Assembly: GCA_017407365.1 (NCBI GenBank)
Contig: JAFQWR010000147.1
Location: forward strand, 1-12,583
Length of the DNA stretch: 12,583 nt
Reading direction: 5' to 3'
From: Clostridia bacterium
GTDB lineage: Bacteria; Bacillota; Clostridia; Christensenellales; HGM11417
Below are positions 1 to 5,276 of this stretch, in pieces. Below the pieces are notes generated by a model, which was not told where the DNA came from, made no database searches, and saw nothing but the letters and a program-made list of their open reading frames with translations. Every line of letters begins with the position of its first letter. Position 1 is the first letter of the stretch. A program made the position numbers and the translations under genes.

Positions 1-45
1 CCTCTCACGGCGGAAACTGGGGTTCGATTCCCCATGGGGGTACCA
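1..45 (+). tRNA. tRNA-Glu (anticodon CTC), 3' part only
   Basis: The window starts inside a tRNA. Bases 2-8 fit an anticodon loop, with T at the U33 position followed by CTC (4-6). Bases 9-13 (GGCGG) are the 3' side of the anticodon stem and 14-17 a four-base variable loop. Bases 18-22 and 30-34 form a perfect 5-bp T stem around the loop TTCGATT (23-29). Bases 35-41 are the 3' acceptor strand, 42 the discriminator A, and 43-45 an encoded CCA. The anticodon-arm/variable-loop layout matches bacterial tRNA-Glu (known E. coli tRNA-Glu has the same GGCGG and a four-base variable loop). Glu with CTC is the best reading; the 5' half is outside the window, so isotype identity elements cannot be checked. 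Confidence 0.88.
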
Positions 46-53
46 AACAAAAG

Positions 54-82
54 AAGCACTCACTAACGTGAGTGCTTTTTTT
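54..82 (+). terminator. Intrinsic terminator of the tRNA-Glu transcript
   Basis: A perfect 10-bp stem (54-63 with 68-77) closes a four-base loop TAAC. It is followed by a run of T to 82. It lies 8 bases after the tRNA CCA end, so it ends the tRNA transcript. Confidence 0.9.
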
Positions 83-91
83 GTTTTGCCT

Positions 92-106
92 TTCACCCCA
101 GGTGAA
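92..106. repeat. Short hairpin opening repeat unit 1
   Basis: TTCACC (92-97) pairs perfectly with GGTGAA (101-106) around the loop CCA. A similar hairpin stands in the equivalent place before the last, truncated unit (741-757), so the two outermost units share this cap while the inner ones use a different palindrome. Confidence 0.7.
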
Positions 107-119
107 GGCACGAACCCCA

Positions 120-172
120 AGGGGTTCAGACCGCGAAGCGGCACGAGCGAAAGCGAGTATTCCCCATGGGGG
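120..172. repeat. Composite repeat unit 1, no internal modules
   Basis: The unit runs from GGGGTTC to ATTCCCCATGGGGG (159-172). The 14-base end is identical to tRNA bases 27-40. The start matches tRNA bases 19-25. Between the two halves sit 31 bases holding CCGC-GAA-GCGG and the GAGCGAAAGCGAG block. GGGG/CCCC still flank the insert, as the T stem does in the tRNA. This is the shortest unit and may represent the basic form. Confidence 0.8.
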
Positions 173-223
173 GTGACGGCGGGTGTTTTTGTTTATTCCT
201 ATATAAAGTATACCAAACGGAAG

Positions 224-252
224 CACTCGCTGAGCAGGCGGGTGTTTTTTTT
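224..252 (+). terminator. Terminator-like hairpin inside the repeat array (copy 1)
   Basis: CACTCGC (224-230) pairs with GCGGGTG (238-244) with one T-G wobble, and eight T follow (245-252). It is preceded by TACCAAAC at 211-218 and then GGAAGCAC, which parallels the tRNA-Glu CCA end and terminator entry (TACCAAAC at 41-48, GAAGCAC at 53-59). It therefore looks like a diverged copy of the tRNA tail and terminator. Whether it terminates any transcript is unknown. Confidence 0.65.
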
Positions 253-257
253 GCTTC

Positions 258-277
258 GCATACTCCGTGGAGTATGC
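258..277. repeat. Perfect 9-bp palindrome of repeat unit 2
   Basis: GCATACTCC (258-266) and GGAGTATGC (269-277) are perfect complements around a two-base spacer GT. The same 20 bases recur at 500-519. Confidence 0.85.
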
Positions 278-287
278 ACGAGCCCCG

Positions 288-405
288 TGGGGTTCAGACC
301 GCGAAGCGGCACGAGCGATAGCGAAGTACTCGCCCTTTTCGGGCGAGAGCGCAGCGAAGTACTCGCCTTTTTCGGGCGAGAGCGAAAGCGAGTATTCCCC
401 ATGGG
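288..405. repeat. Composite repeat unit 2, two internal modules
   Basis: The unit opens with TGGGGTTC (288-295), identical to tRNA bases 18-25, and closes with ATTCCCCATGGG (394-405), identical to tRNA bases 27-38. The 98-base interior contains the same CCGC-GAA-GCGG hairpin as unit 1 plus two ~33-bp hairpin modules (322-384). Confidence 0.8.
322..384. repeat. Two tandem 33-bp hairpin modules
   Basis: Two direct copies begin at 322 and 355. Each carries a CGAAGTA lead and a hairpin of the form CTCGCC...GGGCGAG, then AGCG. The first copy gives a perfect 7-bp stem, CTCGCCC with GGGCGAG, around TTTTC. The copies differ only by one C/T change in the loop side. Confidence 0.85.
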
Positions 406-466
406 AGAAGCATCTACTTTACGGCGGGTGTTTTTGTTTATTCCTATAAAGCATACCAAACGGAAG

Positions 467-494
467 CACCTGCCTATCGGCGGGTGTTTTTTTT
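467..494 (+). terminator. Terminator-like hairpin inside the repeat array (copy 2)
   Basis: CACCTGCC (467-474) pairs with GGCGGGTG (479-486), with one wobble, around TATC, and eight T follow (487-494). As in copy 1 it is preceded by ATACCAAACGGAAG, a diverged likeness of the tRNA-Glu CCA end and the start of its terminator. Confidence 0.65.
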
Positions 495-499
495 GCTTC

Positions 500-519
500 G
501 CATACTCCGTGGAGTATGC
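500..519. repeat. Perfect 9-bp palindrome of repeat unit 3
   Basis: Identical in sequence to the palindrome at 258-277: GCATACTCC, spacer GT, GGAGTATGC. Confidence 0.85.
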
Positions 520-529
520 ACGAGCCCCG

Positions 530-714
530 TGGGGTTCAGACCGCGAAGCGGCACGAGCGAAAGCGAAGTACTCGCCTTTTCGGGCGAGAGCGCAGCGAAG
601 TACTCGCCTTTTTCGGGCACGAGCGAAAGCGAAGTACTCGCCTTTTTCGGGCGAGAGCGCAGCGAAGTACTCGCCTTTTCGGGCGAGAGCGAAAGCGAGT
701 ATTCCCCATGGGGG
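530..714. repeat. Composite repeat unit 3, four internal modules
   Basis: The unit opens with TGGGGTTC (530-537) and closes with ATTCCCCATGGGGG (701-714). Both are exact matches to the tRNA-Glu T-arm halves. Its 163-base interior holds the CCGC-GAA-GCGG hairpin and four hairpin modules, twice as many as unit 2. Confidence 0.8.
564..691. repeat. Four tandem hairpin modules
   Basis: Modules begin at 564, 596, 630 and 663 (period 32-34 bp). The second is a variant in which GGGCGAGAGCG reads GGGCACGAGCG, so its stem is weakened. Loop T-tract length varies among copies, as expected from slippage. Confidence 0.85.
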
Positions 715-740
715 TGACAGCGGGTGTTTTTTTGCTTCGT

Positions 741-757
741 TTTCACCCCGTGTGAAA
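741..757. repeat. Short hairpin before the last truncated repeat unit
   Basis: TTTCAC (741-746) pairs with GTGAAA (752-757) around CCCGT. It occupies the same place as the 92-106 hairpin and precedes a fourth unit start, GGGGTTCAGACCGC (771-784). That unit stops there and runs into unrelated sequence. Confidence 0.65.
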
Positions 758-843
758 GTCCGAGCCCCAAGGGGTTCAGACCGCTTTTTTGCAGGAAAAG
801 AGAGGTTATCGGGTAATTGATGAGGATTTCCCCCCAAAGACTA

Positions 844-872
844 TTGCTTTTTTGCTGATAAAGTGTTATACT
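844..872 (+). promoter_or_regulatory. Sigma-70-type promoter for the dCMP deaminase gene
   Basis: TTGCTT (844-849) and TATACT (867-872) are separated by 17 bases, close to the vegetative consensus. The deaminase start codon lies about 60 bases downstream. The stretch between the repeat array and this promoter (785-843) shows nothing recognisable. Confidence 0.75.
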
Positions 873-934
873 ATATACGGTGGCTTTTGCCCTGCATAAA
901 GAATACCCACAGGAAGAAGGGATAGGAGAACGTG

Positions 935-1426
935 ATGAAAAGAGAAAATTATATCACCTGGGACGAATATTTTATGGGCGTTGCGGTGCTTGCGGCAATG
1001 CGCTCCAAAGACCCCAACACGCAGGTGGGCGCCTGCATCGTAGACGGCGAAAACCGCATTCTTTCCACCGGCTACAACGGCTTTCCCTGCGGCTGCTCCG
1101 ATGATGAATTCCCGTGGGAAAGAGAGGGAAGCTTTGGCGAAACGAAGTACCCCTTTGTGGTGCACGCAGAGCTGAACGCCATATTAAATGCGCGCGGCAA
1201 AAATCTTTCGGGTGCAAAAATCTACGTTGCGCTCTTCCCCTGCAACGAATGCGCAAAGGCAATCATTCAGGCAGGGCTTAAAGAGGTTGTTTACCTTTCG
1301 GATAAATACGCCCACACCGATGGCACGCAGGCATCCAAGCGTATGCTTGCCGCCGCAGGGGTAAAATGCACCCGACTCACGCCGCAGACGGAGTTCCTCA
1401 CCGTGGACTTCCGTGTAGAGAAGTAG
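935..1426 (+). CDS. Deoxycytidylate (dCMP) deaminase
   Basis: Zinc-dependent cytosolic enzyme expected to deaminate dCMP to dUMP, supplying the thymidylate synthase substrate. The 163-residue protein has the cytidine/deoxycytidylate deaminase signature: HAE at 77-79 (His zinc ligand, Glu proton shuttle) and PCNEC at 102-106 (Cys103 and Cys106 as zinc ligands). The N-terminal substrate-side motif GYNGFPCGCSDDEFPW (46-61) and the stretch ALFPCNECAK are the form found in true dCMP deaminases, including the eukaryotic DCTD type, rather than in tRNA adenosine or cytidine deaminases. I chose ATG at 935 because AGGAG at 924-928 is then six bases away. An in-frame GTG at 932 would leave only three. 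The gene stands alone between its own promoter and terminator and is probably housekeeping, unrelated to the glycan cluster downstream. Confidence 0.93.
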   Translation: MKRENYITWDEYFMGVAVLAAMRSKDPNTQVGACIVDGENRILSTGYNGFPCGCSDDEFPWEREGSFGETKYPFVVHAELNAILNARGKNLSGAKIYVALFPCNECAKAIIQAGLKEVVYLSDKYAHTDGTQASKRMLAAAGVKCTRLTPQTEFLTVDFRVEK

Positions 1427-1499
1427 AAGGATCGTTATCCGCTACAAATAAGCTTGTATGAAGAACGGTAAGCAGAGAAAAAGCAAATAACAAGGCATA

Positions 1500-1540
1500 A
1501 AAAAGAGAGCAGATGGATGGCGTTTGCTCTCTTTTTGTTT
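1500..1540 (+). terminator. Intrinsic terminator after dCMP deaminase
   Basis: AAAAAGAGAGCA (1500-1511) pairs perfectly with TGCTCTCTTTTT (1525-1536) around a 13-base loop, ending in T-rich sequence. The preceding 1427-1499 stretch holds no recognisable gene. The left arm is A-rich, so the hairpin could also serve as a weak terminator on the other strand. Confidence 0.8.
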
Positions 1541-1565
1541 GCAGGAGAGGGCAGAAAAAGGCTTC

Positions 1566-1583
1566 GTCCAAATGTTTTTGGAC
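1566..1583. promoter_or_regulatory. Upstream inverted repeat GTCCAAA-N4-TTTGGAC
   Basis: GTCCAAA (1566-1572) and TTTGGAC (1577-1583) form a perfect 7-bp inverted repeat around TGTT. Its half-site resembles the TTGTCC motifs found further down in the same intergenic region (1670, 1694, 1715). It may be a distal binding site for the same regulator, but could be chance in AT-rich sequence. Confidence 0.4.
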
Positions 1584-1685
1584 AAAATTATGTAAAAAAA
1601 CAGCTATCCAATTGCAAAAGAGAGCGAAAAAGGGGGAAATTTACGGTGATGCGTTCTTGAAAGCTTGTTTTGTCCGTCTTTTGGG

Positions 1686-1730
1686 GGCAATTATTGTCCA
1701 AAACATTCACTTGTTTGTCCAATAATTGCC
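1686..1730. promoter_or_regulatory. Long inverted repeat, candidate operator upstream of the lacI-type promoter
   Basis: GGCAATTATTG (1686-1696) and CAATAATTGCC (1720-1730) are perfect 11-base complements. Inside them a further CAAA (1699-1702) pairs with TTTG (1714-1717) after a two-base mismatch. The same region holds direct copies of TTGTCCAA at 1694 and 1715, 21 bp apart (two helical turns), plus TTGTCC at 1670. The right arm ends two bases before the -35 box. This placement suits a regulator site, but the repeat does not have the central CG typical of many LacI operators, so the cognate protein is uncertain. The rest of 1541-1685 shows no gene. Confidence 0.55.
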
Positions 1731-1732
1731 TC

Positions 1733-1761
1733 TTGAAAATTGGCGGAAAATGATTTATAAT
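1733..1761 (+). promoter_or_regulatory. Near-consensus promoter of the glycan operon
   Basis: TTGAAA (1733-1738) and TATAAT (1756-1761) are 17 bases apart, five of six plus six of six consensus bases. The start codon at 1782 follows 20 bases after the -10, and GGGAG (1771-1775) supplies the ribosome site. All genes from 1782 to the window end are probably served by this promoter. Confidence 0.87.
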
Positions 1762-1781
1762 AAATACAAAGGGAGAAAAAA

Positions 1782-2819
1782 ATGAAAAAAGTAACCATAA
1801 GAGATATTGCAAAGAAGCTGAACGTTTCGAAAAGCAGTGTATCGCTTGCTTTGAACGACGGCTACGGCATCAATTCGGAGACGCGGGACAGGATTCTGTT
1901 CGAGGCGCATCAGATGGGCTACGATTTTTCCAAAACGAAAAAGCGCTTCCGCAACGTCATCACCATACTCATCGGAGAATCCCAGCAGGCAGAGGATTCC
2001 TTCTGGCAGGAGATCTATCTTGGCATAGAGGGCATTGCAATGGAAAAGAAGATGGAGATTAAGATCGTGATGTACGAGGATATCAACGACGTGTCCGAGC
2101 AGGAAAAGCTCATCAACTCGCTGTTGAAATCCAACAGCTGTGGCATCATGGTGGTGTTCAAGTGCGACGAGCCCCTGCTGAATCTTTTGGACGAGTTCAA
2201 CTATCCGCTCGTTCTCATCGAGCCGCAATACTGCTACAACCTCAATTTCACGCAGATCCGCGGCACGTACTACAACGCAGGCTACGAGATCGGCAGATAC
2301 CTCATTGCAAACGGACACAAGCGGCTTGCCTTCGTGGGCAACGTCAGCTTCAGCCTGAACTACCTGCTGCGCTACCACGGCTTCCGTGACGCCATCGAGA
2401 GCAGTGAGGGGGCGGAGCTTGTACGCCTTCCCAACAAATGCAAGGAAAAGCTTTTATACGGCGACATCGACGAAAACGCCGTGCGTGAGGCTCTGCTTCA
2501 AGAAACACGCCCCACTGCGCTGTTTATGGCGAACGACATGCTGGCAAGCAAATACGTAGAGATCATCCGCTCGTGCGGTCTGCGTGTGCCTGAGGACGTT
2601 TCGGTGGTTGGCTTTGATAACAGCATCACGAGCGTAAGCGGCAATCTGCGGCTGACCTCCTGCTCGGCGGATAAGCGTGCGCTTGGCAGAAATGCGGTGG
2701 AGCTGCTTTTGGAGCAGATCAACGGAAGCAAGACGAAAAAGACGGTGGAAATCAATACAAAAATCATAGAGAGAGACAGCGTTGTCCCCTTCAAGGAGGG
2801 CAACGGGGAGGAAGCATGA
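1782..2819 (+). CDS. LacI-family transcriptional regulator
   Basis: Sugar-responsive DNA-binding regulator of 345 residues, the usual LacI-family length. Residues 4-25 form the classic N-terminal helix-turn-helix (VTIRDIAKKLNVSKSSVSLALN). From about residue 59 the protein reads as a periplasmic-binding-protein-like ligand domain, with GYEIGRYLIANGHKRLAFVG and, near the C-terminus, the family motif VPEDVSVVGFDN. The hinge region after Tyr47 appears about four residues shorter than in E. coli LacI and lacks the usual LARSL-type helix. The start is set by GGGAG six bases upstream. The stop overlaps the next start (ATGA), indicating translational coupling to the mannosidase. As first gene it probably autoregulates and controls the operon. 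The effector is presumably a mono- or oligosaccharide from the pathway, unknown. Confidence 0.93.
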   Translation: MKKVTIRDIAKKLNVSKSSVSLALNDGYGINSETRDRILFEAHQMGYDFSKTKKRFRNVITILIGESQQAEDSFWQEIYLGIEGIAMEKKMEIKIVMYEDINDVSEQEKLINSLLKSNSCGIMVVFKCDEPLLNLLDEFNYPLVLIEPQYCYNLNFTQIRGTYYNAGYEIGRYLIANGHKRLAFVGNVSFSLNYLLRYHGFRDAIESSEGAELVRLPNKCKEKLLYGDIDENAVREALLQETRPTALFMANDMLASKYVEIIRSCGLRVPEDVSVVGFDNSITSVSGNLRLTSCSADKRALGRNAVELLLEQINGSKTKKTVEINTKIIERDSVVPFKEGNGEEA

Positions 2820-5263
2820 AAAAGGTTTATCTGATTTGTAATGCGCATATCGATCCCGCCTGGCAATGGGAGTGGGACGAGGGCGTTTCGGCAGGGGTGG
2901 CAACCTTCCATTCCGCGGTGCGCCTGCTGGAAAAATACGATTACATATTCTGCCATAACGAGGCAATTTTATACGAATGGGTGAAGCTTTACGACAGCGC
3001 CCTGTTCGAAAAAATCACCGAGCAGGTCAAGAAGGGCAAATGGCGCATCATGGGCGGCTGGTTCCTTCAGCCCGACTGCGTGATGCCCTGCGGCGAGAGC
3101 CTTGTCCGTCAGATCATGGTGGGCAGAGAGTTCTTCAAGGAGCATTTCCCTTCCGCGCCCATTCCCAAAACGGCAATCAACTTCGACTCCTTCGGGCACT
3201 GCTACGGGCTTCCGCAGATCCTCAAAAAATGCGGCTACGACAACTATCTGTTCTGGAGACCCAACAGAGAGATTCAGCCCCGCTTTCCCGAGGAATACAT
3301 CTGGCGCGGCTTAGACGGCTCGGAGGTCCGCTGCTACCATTCCTCCGTGTGCTATCTGAGTGGCATGGGCGAATCGCGCAACAAGATCGAGGGGTACGTG
3401 CGTGACCATGCGGACATGGATTCCTGCATCGTGCTGTGGGGCGTGGGCAACCACGGCGGCGGACCCTCGGAAAAGGACTTGAACGACATTGCCGCTCTGC
3501 AGGGCGAGGCAGATTACGAGGTGATCCACGCCTACCCCGATATGTACTTTGCGGCTGAGCCGAAGGAAAATCTGCCCGTAATCACCGAGGGTCTTGTAAA
3601 CTTTGCCCCCGGCTGCTACACCTCGATGACACGCATCAAGCACAAGATGTGCGCAGTGGAAAACCTTCTGCTGTTTACCGAAAAGCTTTGCGCCGAGGCA
3701 GAGCTGCACGGCTTGATCCCGTACAACCACGAAAAATTCGATCAGGCGCAGAAGGCGTTGCTGTTCTCGCAGTTCCACGATATTCTGCCCGGCTCGGGCA
3801 TCCGCGACGTGGAGGAGCACGGTCTGCAGCTGTTATACACCGCACAGAACCTGCTCACCGAGCTGCGCACGCAAGCCATCTTCGCCCTTTGCAACACGCA
3901 GAAGAAGGCAACCCCCGGCACCTTCCCCTGCTTTGTATTCAACCCCCACCCCTACGAGGTGCAGGCAGAGGTGCCGCTGGAATTCATGCTGGAATCGGGC
4001 AGATTCTTGGGCGACAGCTTCACCGACTTCGACTGCTATCAGAATGGCGAAAAGCTCACCAGCCAGCTGATCAAGGAGCGCTCCACCGCCAACTACGATT
4101 GGCGCAAGCGTGTGCTGGTGCGTATGACCTTAAAGCCTGCGAGCATGACGCGCGTGGATTGCGTGCGTAAGCCCGCCGCCCTGCCCGTAAGCCCTGCGCT
4201 GACGGAAAACTACCGCTATCAGGGTGGCAGAGTGGCCATCGAAATCGATTGCAAAACGGGCGCACTCATCTCGTATGCGGTGGACGGCAAGGAGCTTCTC
4301 GGCGAGGGTGGCGTATCCTTCTGTATGTATAGCGATACCGCCGATTCGTGGGCGCTCAGCAAGCACCAGACGGAAAAGATGGGCGACTTTAAGGCGGCGT
4401 TCCGCCTGATGACCAAGGCAGAGAGCGAGCGCTACTGCGGCTTTGCGGATGCCTACCCCGTGCGTGTGGTAGAGGACGGCGAAATCACCACCTGCATCGA
4501 AAGCCTGCTGATCAGCGGCTCCTCCACGGTAGCGGTGCGCTACTACGTGATGAAGGAGGAGGGCGCGGTATACATCAAGGTGCGCGCAAGAGTGGACGAG
4601 CCCGTGAGCATGCTGAAAATGCGCTTCCCCTGCGCGCGTAGCGGCAAGGTGGTAGGGCAGACGGCATTCAGCCGCGAAAATCTGATGATGGACGGACAGG
4701 ACACCGTTTCGCAGCGTTGGATTGCCCTCGACGACGGCGAAAATATGCTTGCCATCTTAAAGAACGGCGTATACGGCAGTAGCTACGAAAAGGGCGCCAT
4801 TCAGCTTTCTCTTTTGAGAACGCCGGTATATTGCTGTCACTACGTAGAGGGCTACGACCTCACCCGTCCCATCGGCTCGTACGATCATATGGATATGAAC
4901 ACCAACTACTTCGAGTTCGTGCTGACGGGCGGCGAAAGCAAATCGCTGAACAGAAGCATCGAAAGGCTTGCCAAGGTGTTCAACGAAAGACCGTACGCCA
5001 TCAACGTATTCCCCGTGCACGAAAGCGAGCAGGCGCAGTTTGCCGATAGCGTAAGCGTTACGGGCAACGTGGATTGCTCCGCCTTCAAAAAGAGCAAAAA
5101 CGGCGGCTACATTCTCCGCCTTGTCAACAACGCACCCTCGGTAGAGCAGGTGAATATCTCCGTGATGCAGGCTAAGCTGCAAGCGGAATTCACGCCCTTC
5201 GAGGTAAAAACCTTCCGTTACGAAAACGGAGCTTTGATCGAAATCCAAACCATGGATATATAA
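2816..5263 (+). CDS. Glycoside hydrolase family 38 alpha-mannosidase
   Basis: Retaining zinc-dependent alpha-mannosidase of 815 residues. The N-terminal catalytic domain opens with NAHIDPAWQW (9-18); His11 and Asp13 correspond to the zinc ligands of the GH38 motif H-x-D-P-x-W. Asp124 in NFDSFGHCYGLPQIL matches the catalytic nucleophile of the D-x-F-G-H motif. His321 in SQFHDILPGSG corresponds to the further zinc-binding His before the three-helix region. The remaining ~450 residues are the beta-rich C-terminal domains of the family. There is no signal peptide, so it acts in the cytoplasm on imported oligosaccharides. Start ATG overlaps the regulator stop and has a GGAGG-type site just upstream. 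Linkage preference cannot be read from sequence; related GH38 enzymes include alpha-1,2/1,3/1,6-mannosidases and mannosylglycerate hydrolase. Confidence 0.93.
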   Translation: MKKVYLICNAHIDPAWQWEWDEGVSAGVATFHSAVRLLEKYDYIFCHNEAILYEWVKLYDSALFEKITEQVKKGKWRIMGGWFLQPDCVMPCGESLVRQIMVGREFFKEHFPSAPIPKTAINFDSFGHCYGLPQILKKCGYDNYLFWRPNREIQPRFPEEYIWRGLDGSEVRCYHSSVCYLSGMGESRNKIEGYVRDHADMDSCIVLWGVGNHGGGPSEKDLNDIAALQGEADYEVIHAYPDMYFAAEPKENLPVITEGLVNFAPGCYTSMTRIKHKMCAVENLLLFTEKLCAEAELHGLIPYNHEKFDQAQKALLFSQFHDILPGSGIRDVEEHGLQLLYTAQNLLTELRTQAIFALCNTQKKATPGTFPCFVFNPHPYEVQAEVPLEFMLESGRFLGDSFTDFDCYQNGEKLTSQLIKERSTANYDWRKRVLVRMTLKPASMTRVDCVRKPAALPVSPALTENYRYQGGRVAIEIDCKTGALISYAVDGKELLGEGGVSFCMYSDTADSWALSKHQTEKMGDFKAAFRLMTKAESERYCGFADAYPVRVVEDGEITTCIESLLISGSSTVAVRYYVMKEEGAVYIKVRARVDEPVSMLKMRFPCARSGKVVGQTAFSRENLMMDGQDTVSQRWIALDDGENMLAILKNGVYGSSYEKGAIQLSLLRTPVYCCHYVEGYDLTRPIGSYDHMDMNTNYFEFVLTGGESKSLNRSIERLAKVFNERPYAINVFPVHESEQAQFADSVSVTGNVDCSAFKKSKNGGYILRLVNNAPSVEQVNISVMQAKLQAEFTPFEVKTFRYENGALIEIQTMDI

Positions 5264-5276
5264 ATGGAGGTAAGAT

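Larger units (their letters stand above)
92..784. repeat. Palindrome-rich composite repeat array downstream of tRNA-Glu
   Basis: About 700 bp built from a few recurring blocks. In order these are: a short perfect hairpin; a CCCC-NN-GGGGTTCAGACCGC block; the hairpin CCGC-GAA-GCGG; a variable number of ~33-bp modules centred on CTCGCC...GGGCGAG hairpins; a block ending ATTCCCCATGGG; and GGCGGGTG followed by a T run. GGGGTTCAGACCGC begins at 121, 289, 531 and 771, the last copy being cut short. I see no credible gene here: the long open frames on both strands follow the repeats, lack proper ribosome binding sites and encode only low-complexity Arg/Ser-rich repeats. The recurring hairpins suggest a structured non-coding or REP/MITE-like element. 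No transposase is nearby. Confidence 0.85.

Noticed and set aside
288..714. CRISPR array
   Set aside because: The ~33-bp modules follow one another with no unique spacers and differ by slippage-type changes; composite units have unequal lengths and there are no cas genes.
1..830. Integrated prophage or genomic island at the tRNA-Glu 3' end
   Set aside because: The tRNA-tail copies resemble attachment-site duplications, but there is no integrase, no other mobile gene, and the copies are only 130-660 bp apart with repeats between them.
68..837. Long open reading frames on both strands across the repeat array (up to 250 codons on +, 212 on -)
   Set aside because: They follow the DNA repeats exactly, overlap each other on both strands and in several frames, have no convincing ribosome sites, and encode low-complexity Ser/Arg/Lys-rich repeats. 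The plus-strand frame starts inside the tRNA terminator hairpin.
932..1426. GTG start at 932 for the deaminase
   Set aside because: It leaves only three bases after AGGAG; the adjacent ATG at 935 has the better six-base spacing.
1513..1725. Open frame of 70 codons after the deaminase
   Set aside because: It begins in the loop of the terminator hairpin, runs through the inverted repeats near the operon promoter, has no ribosome site and shows no protein-like pattern.
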